Shown: positions 11,951 through 22,380, counted from the first letter of the stretch. The stretch is 64,000 nt of DNA from Entoloma clypeatum (GCA_963565915.1 OY751496.1:1240001-1304000), one strand, 5' to 3'. Notes: generated by a model from the sequence alone, not told the origin. A program made the numbers and translations.

Positions 11951-12318
11951 ATGTCCAACACCACCGTCACCTCCACCCCTACCACCAACATCAACCCCGC
12001 CATCGCCGCCCTTATGAACGAAGCACTCTCCATGAGAGACCAAATCCATGCGCTCGAAACCTTGCCGACCTCCTCCATCACCAGATGCATATCCGGCTTC
12101 ACTCGCTGTCCAACCTACCTGTCGCCCCGAGTCCCGAGGAAAAACAGATTCTCAGAAATTACACCAGCACCCTCGTAATCGAGAATCGACGTATTCGGCT
12201 GGCTATCAAAGGCCTCGAACTCGCCATAGCCATCAACGAGGAGTTGATATATGATTGGAGCCTCAAGGAAAGTCCGAACTGGTCCGATCCCGGCAACAAC
12301 AAGGGATGGGGACAGTGA
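11951..12318 (+). pseudogene. gypsy ORF3 of element B, frameshifted
   Basis: Starts MSNTTVTSTPTTN and is colinear with the intact ORF3 of C, but about 4 nt are missing after HALET, so the rest (LHHQMHIRLHSLSNLPVAPSPEEKQIL...) continues in another frame to the TGA at 12316-12318. Third-base differences from C dominate, as expected of a once-selected protein. Confidence 0.75.
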
Positions 12319-12352
12319 CTCTGTGAGGACACAGAGCTTGGAGAGGGGAACA
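12319..12352 (+). promoter_or_regulatory. hairpin and polypurine tract of element B
   Basis: Stem CTCTGTG/CACAGAG with loop AGGA (12319-12336), followed by GGAGAGGGGAA next to the LTR. The outer base pair is C-G, against G-C in elements A and K. Confidence 0.7.
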
Positions 12353-12753
12353 TGTTACGGACTCTATGGTATGAGGACCACGTCATATCTTTTACTTATC
12401 GGCCCGACTCGGCGCCCTCTTACGAGCTTACTATGACTAATGTCTACTTTCGCAACCTTCAATTTCCAGTCTGACTCATTACATTACTTTGTCATCCCCT
12501 TTAGTATACTTCGCTCCCGCGCTGACTCGCTTTCCGCAGTCAGCTTACTCACTGTACATAGCCTTCCGCAGTCGCCTTACTCATGTGCACTGCCTTCCGC
12601 AGTACTGATCATCTGCTACCGCCTATAGTCAGTACCTATATAAACCTCTTGTACTATAGTAGATTCCTTAGATTTAGCAATCACTTTGCTCTTTGCCTTT
12701 CCACTTTCCTGCATACTCTGCCCGAACCTTGGAACGGTTTGTTAAGCATAACA
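12353..12753 (+). repeat. 3' LTR of element B
   Basis: 401 bp, TGTTA...TAACA. Contains TATATAAA and the repeated TTCCGCAGT / ACTCAT modules. Differs from the 3' LTR of C at about 4% of positions. Confidence 0.92.
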
Positions 12754-13645
12754 GGACTGTTGCACATGGGTGGTGGCCATTGTGTACATGAGGGGGGAAT
12801 AGCAGTCATGGGGTGGCTGTAAGGGCGACCTTACGATCCAATAACTCCGAAGTGCTCCGAAGTGACTCCGACATTGGACGACTTGCAAGGGAAATCCAAA
12901 GTTAAATGACTCTATGAAGTACAATATGAGGCATACCTTGCAAGGGAAATCCAAAGAGAAAGTTCTGAGGATTCCGGTGCAAGCTAGGCAGCTATATGGA
13001 TGATGAGAATTGGAAATGGAGAGAGGAATATTGAAATATGACAAAGATCAGGAGTAGGGATGGGAATGGAATATGTAAATTGGAATAGTGCATATGGTGA
13101 TATAAATCTTCGCTCCGACATGCCCTCCAATGCGGAGTACGGTCGGAGGTCATCAGAGGTTGGAGGTGATGAAAGTGAGATGGAAAAGAAAGGAAACATA
13201 AAGTATAGTAATTGACGTACCACAATGGTCGGAGGGTGGGTCGGAGGTGTCAGACTAATCAAAAGGTGGGTCGGAGGTGTCGGAGGGTGTCGGACTAAGG
13301 AAATTGGATGGTTGCCCTTGCGGCGGCAAGTGGAAGCCATTGGGCACACACGGGGGCCATTGGGCAGGAGTAGCGGCTGTTGGGCATGCAAGGGCGTGGG
13401 TTGACAGCATTGGGCATGAATGGAGGTGGTTGGACATGGGTCGATGGCAGTGGGCACAAGTTGGGACCGTTGGGTATCAAAGGTGGCCATTAGCCATGGG
13501 TCGACAGCGTTGAGGGCAAAGGGATGCCGTTGGGGGCAAAGGGACACCATTGGGCATGAATGGAGGCCGTTGGGCATGAGTTGGGACTGTTGGGTGCAAA
13601 GGGACACTGTTGGGCATGAAAGGTGGCCGTTGGGCATGAGACAGG
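12754..13645 (+). repeat. minisatellite block and direct repeats
   Basis: 12754-12830 continues the GTTGGGCAC-type minisatellite interrupted by B. A direct repeat CTTGCAAGGGAAATCCAAAG occurs at about 12889 and 12938. 13200-13305 has short GGTCGGAGGTGTC units. 13320-13640 is a ~20-bp minisatellite of the form GGCCGTTGGGCATGAATGGA. Long ORFs here are by-products of the repeat and I call no gene. Confidence 0.75.
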
Positions 13646-13942
13646 TGTTGAACAAATTCCACTCCTATAGATATTTCATCTATGGCGTCATGTGCTCAAA
13701 CCCATGATGTACAATGTACAAATAAGTAGACTAGTATATAAGACTGTACTTATTCTCTGTGCAATATAATGCTCTTACCGAGTAACCCCCACCTTGCAAT
13801 CACCTCACAAGGTTAGTAGTAAGGTTCTCTCTATCATAGATACATGATCCGTAGTGCGTAGCATAGAGTACTACTGGACTGTGTGACGACCCATCCACTG
13901 TGATCACCTCCAGTGTTGATGTGATCGTATGCTGTTCCAACA
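13646..13942 (+). repeat. 5' LTR of copia element E
   Basis: 297 bp, TGTTGAAC...GTTCCAACA. Same family as 63390-63692 and the reverse-oriented solo LTR 43880-44171. TATATAAG near the middle is a likely TATA box. Confidence 0.9.
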
Positions 13943-13956
13943 GATTATGAGCCCTG
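13943..13956 (+). promoter_or_regulatory. copia primer-binding site (initiator tRNA-Met half)
   Basis: GATTATGAGCCCTG directly follows the LTR and is complementary to the anticodon-stem region of initiator tRNA-Met, the primer known for copia-type elements. The leader to 14339 has no ORF. Confidence 0.6.
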
Positions 13957-14339
13957 AGACTCGCCATTGCGCTCATCGCTGGCAGTCTTAGTAGACTTGA
14001 TGCCGCTACATTGCGAACGTGATAGATCAAGTGCACCGCAATCTGTACATACAACATTAATGATTATGTGGATGTTTAATCCCACGTCATCATGTAGTGC
14101 AATGAGCTAGCAGATCCGGGTGATAACACCCCGATGATCGTGATGCCCATCTGCCTCCATACAGGTGTCTACCAGTTAACTCTGTGTATGATGTTAAACA
14201 TGAAATAGGGGTCTAATGGACCCTAGTGGAGTAAAACACATGTTGCTGTGTCCCTGTTTCATCTAAGATCCAGTGATTTGACATGTGAATGACACATTCT
14301 ATTTCCAGTCTTTTGCGCTCTCACCCTTTGCATCAAATC

Positions 14340-15491
14340 ATGTCTTCTTTTGATTACAAATCCGCTGTCGTCAAGATGACTGGCTCTAACTGGAAGGAGT
14401 GGAGCGATAAGATGACAGGGTTTTTACAGTTTGAAGGGACCTGGATGCTTGTATCCAGGGATTGGCCACAAGCCTCTGCGTTGACATCCACTTCTAAAGC
14501 AGAAGACAAGAAAGAGCTCTGCGAGTGGAAAGAGAGAGACTTGAAAGCATGTGGTGCGATCATCTTATCTCTGGTGGAATCTGTAAAGCATGAGGTTACA
14601 GCATTCCAGACTTCGAAAGAAGTTTGGGATCAGCTGAAGACTCTCTTTGAGAACAAAGGCCCCGACGAGATCTTCAAGGACTTTGCCTTGACTCTTGATT
14701 GGCACCTGTCTGGTGGTGACCCCCATCTGGAATTCTCTAAATTCCGTGATCTCTTGGCATGCCTCAATGGGCACAAGATCCCCTTCGCTCCTAAATTGCA
14801 AGGGATGCTTGCTGTGCACCGTCTACCTCCCAAATGGAAACATCTTGGTTCACATCTGGCCAAAGAATGGAAGTTGGACACTTTCAAACTTACCGATGTT
14901 GAAGAGATTGTAACTGCGGAGTACATGGGCATACAAGCTGAAGCACAACTTTTGGCTGCCAACAAGATCTCCGCTGTCAAGCAGAAAGGACAGGAACCTT
15001 GCTGGCGCAATGGTCCGGGACCTGCAGATGCTTCTGGGTCAAACCAGAATTCCGGCAAACCTCATCAACAGAACAAAGGCAAAGGAAAGGCAAAGGAGAC
15101 ACCATTGAACAACTCCGGTGATCAAAACAAGAAGCAGCCGTTTTTACCCAAAAAGAAAGGGTTGCGGAGTCGGAAAAAGGCCCAGCGCGCCCAAGAGGCC
15201 GCTGCAGGCGACACCGCCAGCTGCTCTCATGTTACCTTGTCGGCAATGACTATGAATCTGCCGACACCTTTCTTCACCACTGTCATGGGCTCGGGACGTG
15301 TTATTCCCCCCCAACAATCTTCTACTCCAACAACTGACCCCTGTCATCGTCCTCTTCTCGAATCGCGGTTGACATCTAGTCCCGCTGAACATATCATGAC
15401 TGCTGGTGCAAGAAAACTCCTCGATCACATGACAAACACATCGGCGCAATGCTTCACAGGTGCTCCGGTGATAGGGCCGCGATGTGTCTAG
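14340..15491 (+). CDS. gag: copia Gag (UBN2-type) of element E
   Basis: ATG at 14340 gives MSSFDYKSAVVKMTGSNW. The frame is open to 15491 (383 aa). Typical copia Gag features: the NWKEWSDKMTGFLQ motif, KEVWDQLKTLFENKG helix pair, and LPPKWKHLGSHLAKEW. Residues 210-290 are basic and low-complexity (KGKGKAKE, KKKGLRSRKKAQRAQEAAA), a probable RNA-binding part; there is no CCHC knuckle. The natural frame should run on into pol, but an insert at 15485 ends it after GAPVIGPR. Without protease and RT nearby it is at most a Gag-only remnant. Confidence 0.75.
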   Translation: MSSFDYKSAVVKMTGSNWKEWSDKMTGFLQFEGTWMLVSRDWPQASALTSTSKAEDKKELCEWKERDLKACGAIILSLVESVKHEVTAFQTSKEVWDQLKTLFENKGPDEIFKDFALTLDWHLSGGDPHLEFSKFRDLLACLNGHKIPFAPKLQGMLAVHRLPPKWKHLGSHLAKEWKLDTFKLTDVEEIVTAEYMGIQAEAQLLAANKISAVKQKGQEPCWRNGPGPADASGSNQNSGKPHQQNKGKGKAKETPLNNSGDQNKKQPFLPKKKGLRSRKKAQRAQEAAAGDTASCSHVTLSAMTMNLPTPFFTTVMGSGRVIPPQQSSTPTTDPCHRPLLESRLTSSPAEHIMTAGARKLLDHMTNTSAQCFTGAPVIGPRCV

Positions 15492-16594
15492 GCCTAAATC
15501 TGCGCATTTTGCATCATTTCACACTATCTCTAAGGGATGTAGAGAGTCCTAGATGAGCTCCGATTCTGAGGACTTAGTGGCGACATTAGAGAGAGATTTT
15601 AAAGCATTTAGAGAGCATGGCAATGTAGGACATAGCGCTGGTCACCACTATGGGCTTAGCTATGATACTCGAGAGCCATGGGATCGCCTCGTGAGATAGA
15701 TAAGACTATCAAGCATCTCTCGAAACGAAGCGCGAAACAAGGAGATTGGTTATATTGGATTTATCGATGACACTAGCACTGTCTACTATACATTGAGGGC
15801 TTGACTGGAGACATTCTTGCGAGAGGCTTGGCAAATGTGCGCCTCGCTTCGCGTCCAAATTGTCCATATGGGGAATAGCCAATGACATCGGATCGAACAG
15901 ACCGAGATCAGGTTTGATACACCACGATCAATGTGCATTACATGGCAGACATATTGATATGGACACATCGCGACGTCTCTAGCAAAGGCTCACTTGACTG
16001 GATACCCCTTAGCGAGACCACATGCATCCCTTTTCTATATTTATTGCAGCTCATGTATAAAGTCTCATAGTTTCATCATAGATAGGTTAGGTTAGATTGT
16101 GCCCCAGAATTGATAGCATTTGTCTTGTGCATCTGTCGTCGTTCGTGAGTATCATTGAAGCCTCAAGATCGTTTGGTTTGCATCGGAAGTCAGTCGCAAT
16201 TGTGTTTTGTGTGTTCGAGAACTTGTCAATCGTCAAATCATGTTATCTATTGGTTGTATTGGTCATTGTCGTGTTCATATTCGGTCGAGATCGTGTTCGC
16301 GAAGTCTTGTTGGTCCGGAAATCACAAACCTCGGTTCATTATCTATTGAGAACTATCTCTAAGTCTTGTTCAAGACCTATCGAGCCATCGCTAAACGAGT
16401 TATTCAATTGTTGTTTGGAAGAGTCGCATCCTGAGTGATCCCACTCATCACCCCGAACTATATCAATTGAGAAGTACACATCGCGAGACTTGTTCGGTCT
16501 TCGTTGTTGTGTTTGGTGTTTGTGTGTGTGATAGAGATATCGCTGGCGCTCATCCCCAGACTCACTTCCTTCGTTTCACCGGATAATCAACCGT
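15485..16594. mobile_element. ~1.1 kb insertion in copia E, possible solo LTR
   Basis: Non-coding stretch separating gag from the following pol remnant. It starts TGTCTAGGCC, contains TATAAAG in its right third and is bounded by CGATG on both sides (15480-15484, 16595-16599). That fits a 5-bp duplication around a long solo LTR, but the right terminus (ACCGT) is not the usual CA, so the identity is open. No family member is seen elsewhere in the window. Confidence 0.4.
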
Positions 16595-16596
16595 CG

Positions 16597-19288
16597 ATGT
16601 ATCCTGAGATGCAGGTAGCGCATGATGTTGTCACATCTCTTGGCATTGTGGGGATATATTCGACCCCTGACAATGAGATAATGGATGAAGCTTCCCTGTT
16701 CCTTATAAAATGCCAAGATTATGATGCCGATACGGTGATGGACTTCAATGAGGAATATGAGTATGATGAAGATGAACCTGGACTGTCCAAGCGGACACGC
16801 TTCAGTTGGGCGGATGTCATCGACAATGAGCTCTTCGGAGGATCGTCATGTGATGACCTGAGGTACGTTCTTTCACAAGTTTCACATGAGCACACAATGA
16901 CAGAAGAACACACCCAGATTTGTAATGAGTCACTAGAACCGGGTTGTAGTTATTTTAAATCACCTGTTGTTGCTGCCTCTGTCATGGAGGAAATATATGA
17001 AAGCAAAGATCTCTATAAAAGGAAGAGGGACCGTGTTCATCACTCACACGATACCATCGCGTCAAGGAAAGCCAAGAAGTCTAACAACTCAGCTTTATCC
17101 GGTTTTACACATCCTGGAGCTTTCTACCCACCTCATGTCAATGGGTGAAATTCTTCAAGAATCTGGATTAAATGTCGCTGGCTCAGCTGACAATCTTAGT
17201 TTCTTCAAAGATGGAAAGTGTGTACTAAGATGTGAACCTCATTTTCCCGGTTCGACAATATACTGGATAAATACACACATTGAACAAATCATGCAGCTAA
17301 ATGCTAGAAATATTGATGTCTACAAAGCTGATTACAGCATTTGGCATCAGCAGTTTGCACACCCTGGTAAAGATGTCCTGAAAAAGGCACCCGACGCATG
17401 TGATGGATTCCCAAGGGACATCCAATTTCCCCTTAAGGATAAGCCATGCCCTCCCTGCGCAGAAGCGAAGTTGAGGTTGAAAAGCTTCCCTCCTTCATCT
17501 TCACGTGCTTCCAGACCCTTTGAGTTGCTCCATTCAGACCTGAAAGAGTTTCCAATCACCTTCTATCACAAATTTAAATACTATGTCAGCTTCTTGGATG
17601 ACTAATCTGGGCATGCTTGGACGGTATTGTTGAAACTCAAATCTGATACCTCTGATGCATTCAAAAAGTGGACAACACTTATGAAAACCCAGTTTGAGGG
17701 GGAGAATTCAAAAAGGAAACTGGGGTAGTAAAATACCTCGAGGATCTTGGAATTGCAGTGGAAATTTCAGCTCCTAATACACCCCAACAAAACGGTTGAG
17801 CTGAAAGGATTAACCACACCATTGTAGTGAAAGCACAGGCAATGTGATTTGCCACCTGCTTACCACAATCATGGTGGGAGTTTTGTGTTTTACATGCCGT
17901 GCATGTTTACAATCACATGCCAATTAAACGACTATATTGGAAAACACCATTTGAATCTCTAAAAGCAGAAAAACCGGATGTATCTAATCTCCGTGTTTTA
18001 GGCTGCGCTGCCTATATTTATATTCCTGAAGAACACTGTGAATAAATTAAATCCACATGCAGAGCTTATGACCTTTATGGGTTTTGAACCAGGAATGAAA
18101 GGATATCAGTTTATGACTGATAAAAACAGTATCTTTATTGGTACTACTGGGGTATTTGATGAAACACTCTTTCCGAGATGTCCGGATACCAAAGTGCCAC
18201 AACACACACCCATGGGAAATGAGCCTTCCCATGATGAGTCTCAGGATGATGGAAACCCTGATGACAATGTTGATCACCACTTCGGAGATGAAGATGTTCA
18301 TTATCATTCCCACAGGCATAATCAGCCGAGCAGAGATGAATCCTCCGATCCCCCTTCCACTCCAAAAGGAAACCAGCGCGACAGTGCTGATGTACCACCT
18401 TCGAATCAGGATGACCCTGAGGTCCAGAACCAGCCGGCGAATCCTCCGCCTGCTGATGCCCCTCGACCACGAAGGAACACTAATCCGCCTCAACGGGAAG
18501 GCAACATCTATGGGGAGCAACGGCACCCCGCGCAACAACAACGTGACATCAATCACACATGCTCTTGGCGTGAAGCCGTGAATTGAGAGAAACAGCAGTG
18601 TGAGCCTTCCCGGCTCCGCAATGTTCCCCGATCACAACAGGAAGAAGTGGAACCTAGTTCCCCCTTAGCCCCACCTGACGCAGGGCCTAGTGGATCTTCT
18701 GGTACTCCTCCCGATGACCCCAAAGTTCCTGATGACAAACCTTTGGAAGATACGGATGCAGAGAGCTTACTGCGCAAAATGATGAATGATGTGGAGCCAG
18801 GTCCAAAAGCATTTAACTTGTACCTAGAACAATTAGTTTGGAAATGAGGGGGAGACATGAAACAGATCGCTGAGTTGAATGTGCTACTTGCATCAGCTGT
18901 TCCTCACTCTGAATCTAATCTCTCACAGTTCTGTGATATCTGGGAGATGAAGTTTTGTGACATTGCCAAAATGCTGAAAAACCTCCAGGATGAGTGGTTG
19001 GACGCATGCCGTAAGGAACTTGATAGCATCAAGTGGCATGATGTCTATGATCTAACACCTTTACCAACCGGACAGAAGGCCATCGGATCACAATGGGTCT
19101 TCAAGATAAAGACCGACGGCCGTAAAAAGGCTCAGCTTGTTGCACAAGGGTTCTAGGGAATCAATTTTGACAAGGTATTCTCTCCTGTAGTTTGATTTGA
19201 GACAGTATGTCTCATGCTTGAGAGTTGGGTGATTCTCACACTTGACATAACTGCTGCTTTCCTTTATGGGAAACTCCAGGAAGAGTTA
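16597..19288 (+). pseudogene. pol: copia integrase and RT remnant of element E
   Basis: Decayed pol in several frames. 17100-17604 reads through the region before integrase (LYPVLHILELSTHLMSMGEILQESG), a GAG-pre-integrase zinc motif (WHQQFAHPGKDVL... CPPCAEAKLRL) and the first catalytic Asp (FELLHSDLKEFP). The integrase continues past a TAA at 17603 with APNTPQQNG and LGCAAYIYIPEEH. 18047-18850 is the acidic linker. 18857-19156 starts RT (LPTGQKAIGSQWVFKIKTDGR), continuing to TLDITAAFLYGKLQEELY, where Tc1 F enters. The protease DSG region is absent. Many stops and at least one frameshift near 17090. Confidence 0.85.
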
Positions 19289-19290
19289 TA

Positions 19291-20908
19291 CAGTGCCTCA
19301 CAAAACTGATTCAATGTTTGTTGCTTTTTGAATATCTTCAAGATAACTCTGCAAAGAATACCAATTGAATTAAACCTTTGGTATATAATTGAAAGCCCTA
19401 CTTCAGGGCTTTCAGAATATAAGGGAATCATATGATTTAGATCAGAATCCATGGAGATATGATTAAATTAAATCAGCAACTCATTGAATCAGTTTTGTGA
19501 GTACCTATGGCAATTATCAGAATCAAATGCTTCACTGGTTGTATGGTAACCAGTTGTCATGACTTACTGATGGAACTTGAATAGAACCCTGATGGGTTGT
19601 CAAGGAAAGTTGTATAAGAAGAATCCAACCTCAACAGCCTCCATAATTAATCATGCGCCCTATCTCCTCTTTCCACAAGGAAAACATTCTTTCTCTGGCC
19701 TCCAATGGTCACTCCACTCGTCATATTGCCTCTAACCTGGGTGTCAGCCAACCAACTGTCTCCAGAGTGCTTCAGAATCTTCTTCCTCATCGCAATCTCT
19801 CTTCTGGTGGTTGTCCATCCAAGCTTTCTCCCACCAACACATGAAACATACTTTCACAAATCACCTCAGGGAGAGCCTCCAATGCTGTGCAGGCTACCAA
19901 ACACATCAACACTGTCATCTCCAATCCTGTCTCCCCAGAAACTGTGAGAAGGGTTCTCAGAAAACATGAATTCAAGGCTGTAACAAAGAAGAAAAGACCT
20001 TTCTTAAAGGCCATACATCAGAAGAGGCGGTTGGCATTTGCTATGAAGCACAGGGAATGGACAGTGGAGGACTGGAAGAGGGTCATTTGGTCAGATGAGA
20101 CCAAAATCAACAGGTTTGGGTCAGATGGCAAGGAATGGGTCTGGAAAAAGAAGGGTGAGGGGCTTATTGAAAGAGAGGTTCAGGGCACAGTCAAGTTTGG
20201 GGGAGGAAATATTATGTTTGGGATTGTATGGGTTGGAAAGGTGTGGGGAGACTTGCAGAGGTTGAGGGGAGGATGGATGCTGATCAGTATGTGTCCATTT
20301 TGGAGGACAATTTGCTGCCCAGCATGGAGGAGAGTGGAATCTCTGAAGAGGAGATCATTTTTCAGCAGGACAATGACCCCAAGCACACCTCCAAGAAGGC
20401 CAAAAAATGGATGGACAGCAAGAATATTGCTCTGCTGGATTGGCCTGCACAGTCCCCAGACCTCAATCCTATTGAACACCTCTGGGTTCATATTAAAAGG
20501 AAGTTGAATGAATATCCAACACCACCCAAGGGAGTCTGGGAGATTTGAGACAGAGCAGCAGAGGTGTGGAATAATATAGAGCCAGAAGTGTGTCAAAACC
20601 TGATAGAAAGTATGCCAAGAAGGGTAGAGGCAGTAATCAAAGCTAAGGGGGGTAATACCAAGTACTAAAGTATAAAATACTGTAGTTATTGTACATACTC
20701 ACAAAACTGATTCAATGAGTCCCTGGAGTAATTTGATCATATATTGATCATTTCTTATGGGAATTACATAATTATTGCAGATTCCGAGCGTCCTGAAGTA
20801 GGGCTTTTAACCAGATACCAATACCTTCTTTTGATTGGCATTATTTGCAAAGTTATTTTGAAGGTATTCACAAAGTAGCAAACATTGAATCAGTTTTGTG
20901 AGGCACTG
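19291..20908 (+). mobile_element. Tc1/mariner DNA transposon F
   Basis: 1618 bp, ends CAGTGCCTCACAAAACTG...CAGTTTTGTGAGGCACTG, flanked by TA (19289-19290 and 20909-20910). It sits precisely in the copia RT: EELY continues as MMQPEGF after removal of the element and one TA. Each end has a second, inverted copy of the ACAAAACTGATTCAATG core about 200 bp inward (near 19485 and 20700), giving long compound TIRs. Nearly identical to G (44229-46161). Confidence 0.95.
19653..20668 (+). pseudogene. Tc1 transposase (DD34E), broken
   Basis: Cut-and-paste transposase. N-terminal helix-turn-helix (SLASNGHSTRHIASNLGVSQ, PTVSRVLQNL), then a second HTH (VSPETVRRVLRKHEF), and the catalytic triad: D in VIWSDETKINRF, D in IFQQDNDPKHTSK and E in DLNPIEHLW, with 34 residues between the last two. 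Three lesions: TGA at 19842 (TNT-stop-NILSQ), a one-base loss near 20217 (GNIMF / DCMGWKGVGR frames) and TGA at about 20546 (GVWEI-stop-DRAAEVW). The last frame ends KGGNTKY at 20668. The same lesions occur in copy G. Confidence 0.93.
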
Positions 20909-20910
20909 TA

Positions 20911-21202
20911 CATGATGCAACCTGAAGGCTTCAAAGTACAAGGCAAAGAACTTCTTGTTTGGCACCTGTATAAGGCAATTTATGGTTTAAAGCAGGCTGG
21001 ACTTGTATGGTGGCATGCCATGGAGAAATCTGATTGGCAGCATTCTTGCAAACTGCTCTACCTAGTCTGTTGGCTAGGCTATGAAGGAACTGATGAGGAA
21101 CAGTCCTGGCTACCCGCCACGGAACTTGAACACGTGACGGACTTAGTCACGGATTTCCACTCCGAGTATCCGGAGAAACCGGGCCCCTTATCATGCCTAT
21201 AG
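20911..21202 (+). pseudogene. chimeric copia RT / gypsy chromodomain ORF
   Basis: An open frame fused from two element types. The first part (MMQPEGFKVQGKELLVW, LYKAIYGLKQAGLVWW) is copia RT of element E. After MEKS at about 21025 it becomes LLYLVCWLGYEGTDEEQSW plus LPATELEHVTDLVTDFH, a chromodomain typical of the C-terminus of gypsy integrases, ending PEKPGPLSCL. The chromodomain belongs to a different gypsy lineage from elements A, B, C and K. Probably a deletion joint; no sign that the fusion is functional. Confidence 0.75.
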
Positions 21203-21263
21203 AACCGTGCAAGACACTCATATTGCAAAATAAAATAAAATAAATAATTAGAGGGGGGAGGGG

Positions 21264-22380
21264 CTACTGGGTTTTGGCCTTTTTGGCCGGCGGACCGTCA
21301 TCCTCCGACTCATCCCCCGGTGCTCCCTCCGCCTCCTCTTTCTCCGCTTGCAGTTCCGCAAGCTCCCCGTCCGCCAACCCCTCATCCTCCCCCTCATCCT
21401 TTTCCTCATCCTCTTCCTCTCCTTCTTCCTCTTCTCCGTCCTCCGGCTCCAACTCCGGAGCTGCCGCCTCCAGCAGAAAGTTCCAGTAGGTGAGGTGGTT
21501 GTTCATAATTTGAAGCTGCTGGAGCAGCACCCAACCGACCCTTGCTGACTGCTCCTCCCTCTCTTCCAGAGCCTCCCGGAGCCCCCGGAGCTCCTCTGCG
21601 ACCCCTGCGCCGCAGCAGTTTTTTGCCCCACTCAGGCCCACAACCTCCGCAACGGTTTCCTCCATCTTTCCCCGCTTCCGCTTTGCCCGCATCTCGCCGG
21701 CCTTCAGGCAAACCCACTTGCCATCTTTGCACCGCTGGCACGTGGTGCCTTTCCCCTGCCTAAGGAGATTGTCAGCAAAGAAAAGAAGATAGAGAAGTGG
21801 GTACTCACAATGCCCACTTGCATTCCATCTTCGCCTGCACACAGGCCTGACATGCCTCCCCCCGGACCTCCGACTCCTCCGCTCCGCTCTCCGCCCTCTG
21901 TTTCCCTGCCTTCTTTGCCCTCTTCTTCTCCGCCTCCACCCCTGCCTTTGCCCCCGCCTTCTTTGCCCTCTTCTTCTCCGCCTCCGCCCCTGCCTTTGCC
22001 TCCGCCTCTGCCCTCTTCTTTGCCTCTGCCTCCCTCGTCCTCCTCTCGGCCTCGGCCTTCTTCCTTGCCTCGTTGAGGTTGGCGCTGGAGCGCGTGGGTT
22101 GTGTGTTTGAGTCTTGGGGCATGTTGGTGGTAACTGGAAGAAAACCCTTGGGCTGCTCATCTCCGTTAAATAACCAAGACCACATGACCTTGTTTATTTT
22201 CTCACGGTCTTCCATAGGTGTCAGACCTAAGAGGGGAATACTGTTATATCCATCTCTGAATCTCCAATCCACTCCAATCATCCTCCAACATTCCGGACAT
22301 CTGTTACCTCCACATCTCCGCACGTTGCCATCGTGCATTTCATATTCATAACTCCATGCCTTTATGCATTTCATATTCAT
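21264..22380 (-). CDS. spliced gene with Zn2Cys6-type cluster, antisense to a gypsy tail
   Basis: Two exons: 22380-21809 and 21759-21264, with a 49-bp intron (GTGAGT...CTTAG). Joined product 355 aa. The splice rebuilds a cluster CX2CX6CX10CX2CX6C (Cys177, 180, 187, 198, 201, 208), within the Zn(II)2Cys6 DNA-binding pattern of fungal regulators. Residues ~100-175 are Ala/Lys/Glu-rich with a duplicated ~48-bp unit (EAEKKRAKKAG). The tail is strongly acidic (EEEEGEEEDEEKDEGEDEG) and ends PPAKKAKTQ, a possible nuclear signal. The start is uncertain: ATG 22380 follows an in-frame TAA, but ATG 22122 (MPQDSNTQP) is also plausible. No stop interrupts it. It lies opposite and just after a gypsy chromodomain end, so it may be an element-borne antisense gene rather than a host gene. 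Confidence 0.6.

Larger units (their letters stand above)
7113..12753 (+). mobile_element. Ty3/gypsy element B, defective, with TSD
   Basis: Complete in outline: 5' LTR 7113-7317, leader, gag, pol, ORF3, PPT, 3' LTR 12353-12753, flanked by GGACT. Coding parts are disabled by at least three internal deletions (zinc knuckles, protease core, RT catalytic core) and several stops. All are shared with element C at 27250-32400. From about 8090 to 11985 B and C are almost identical, although the ends differ by 4% or more. B sits inside a minisatellite. Confidence 0.92.
13646..21025 (+). mobile_element. Ty1/copia element E, 5' portion, degenerate
   Basis: 5' LTR (13646-13942), initiator-tRNA-type primer site, gag and decayed pol in the order gag, integrase, RT, as in copia. 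It is interrupted by a ~1.1 kb insert (15485-16594) and by Tc1 element F (19291-20908). The coding match stops at about 21025, where a gypsy chromodomain sequence follows. No 3' LTR is attached. A 3' end of the same family lies at 62716-63692, but TSDs (ACAGG and GCTGA) do not match, so it is another copy. Confidence 0.88.

Noticed and set aside
21810..22076. Pro/Ser-rich plus-strand ORF
   Set aside because: It is the antisense shadow of the Ala/Lys/Glu-rich part of the spliced minus-strand gene.
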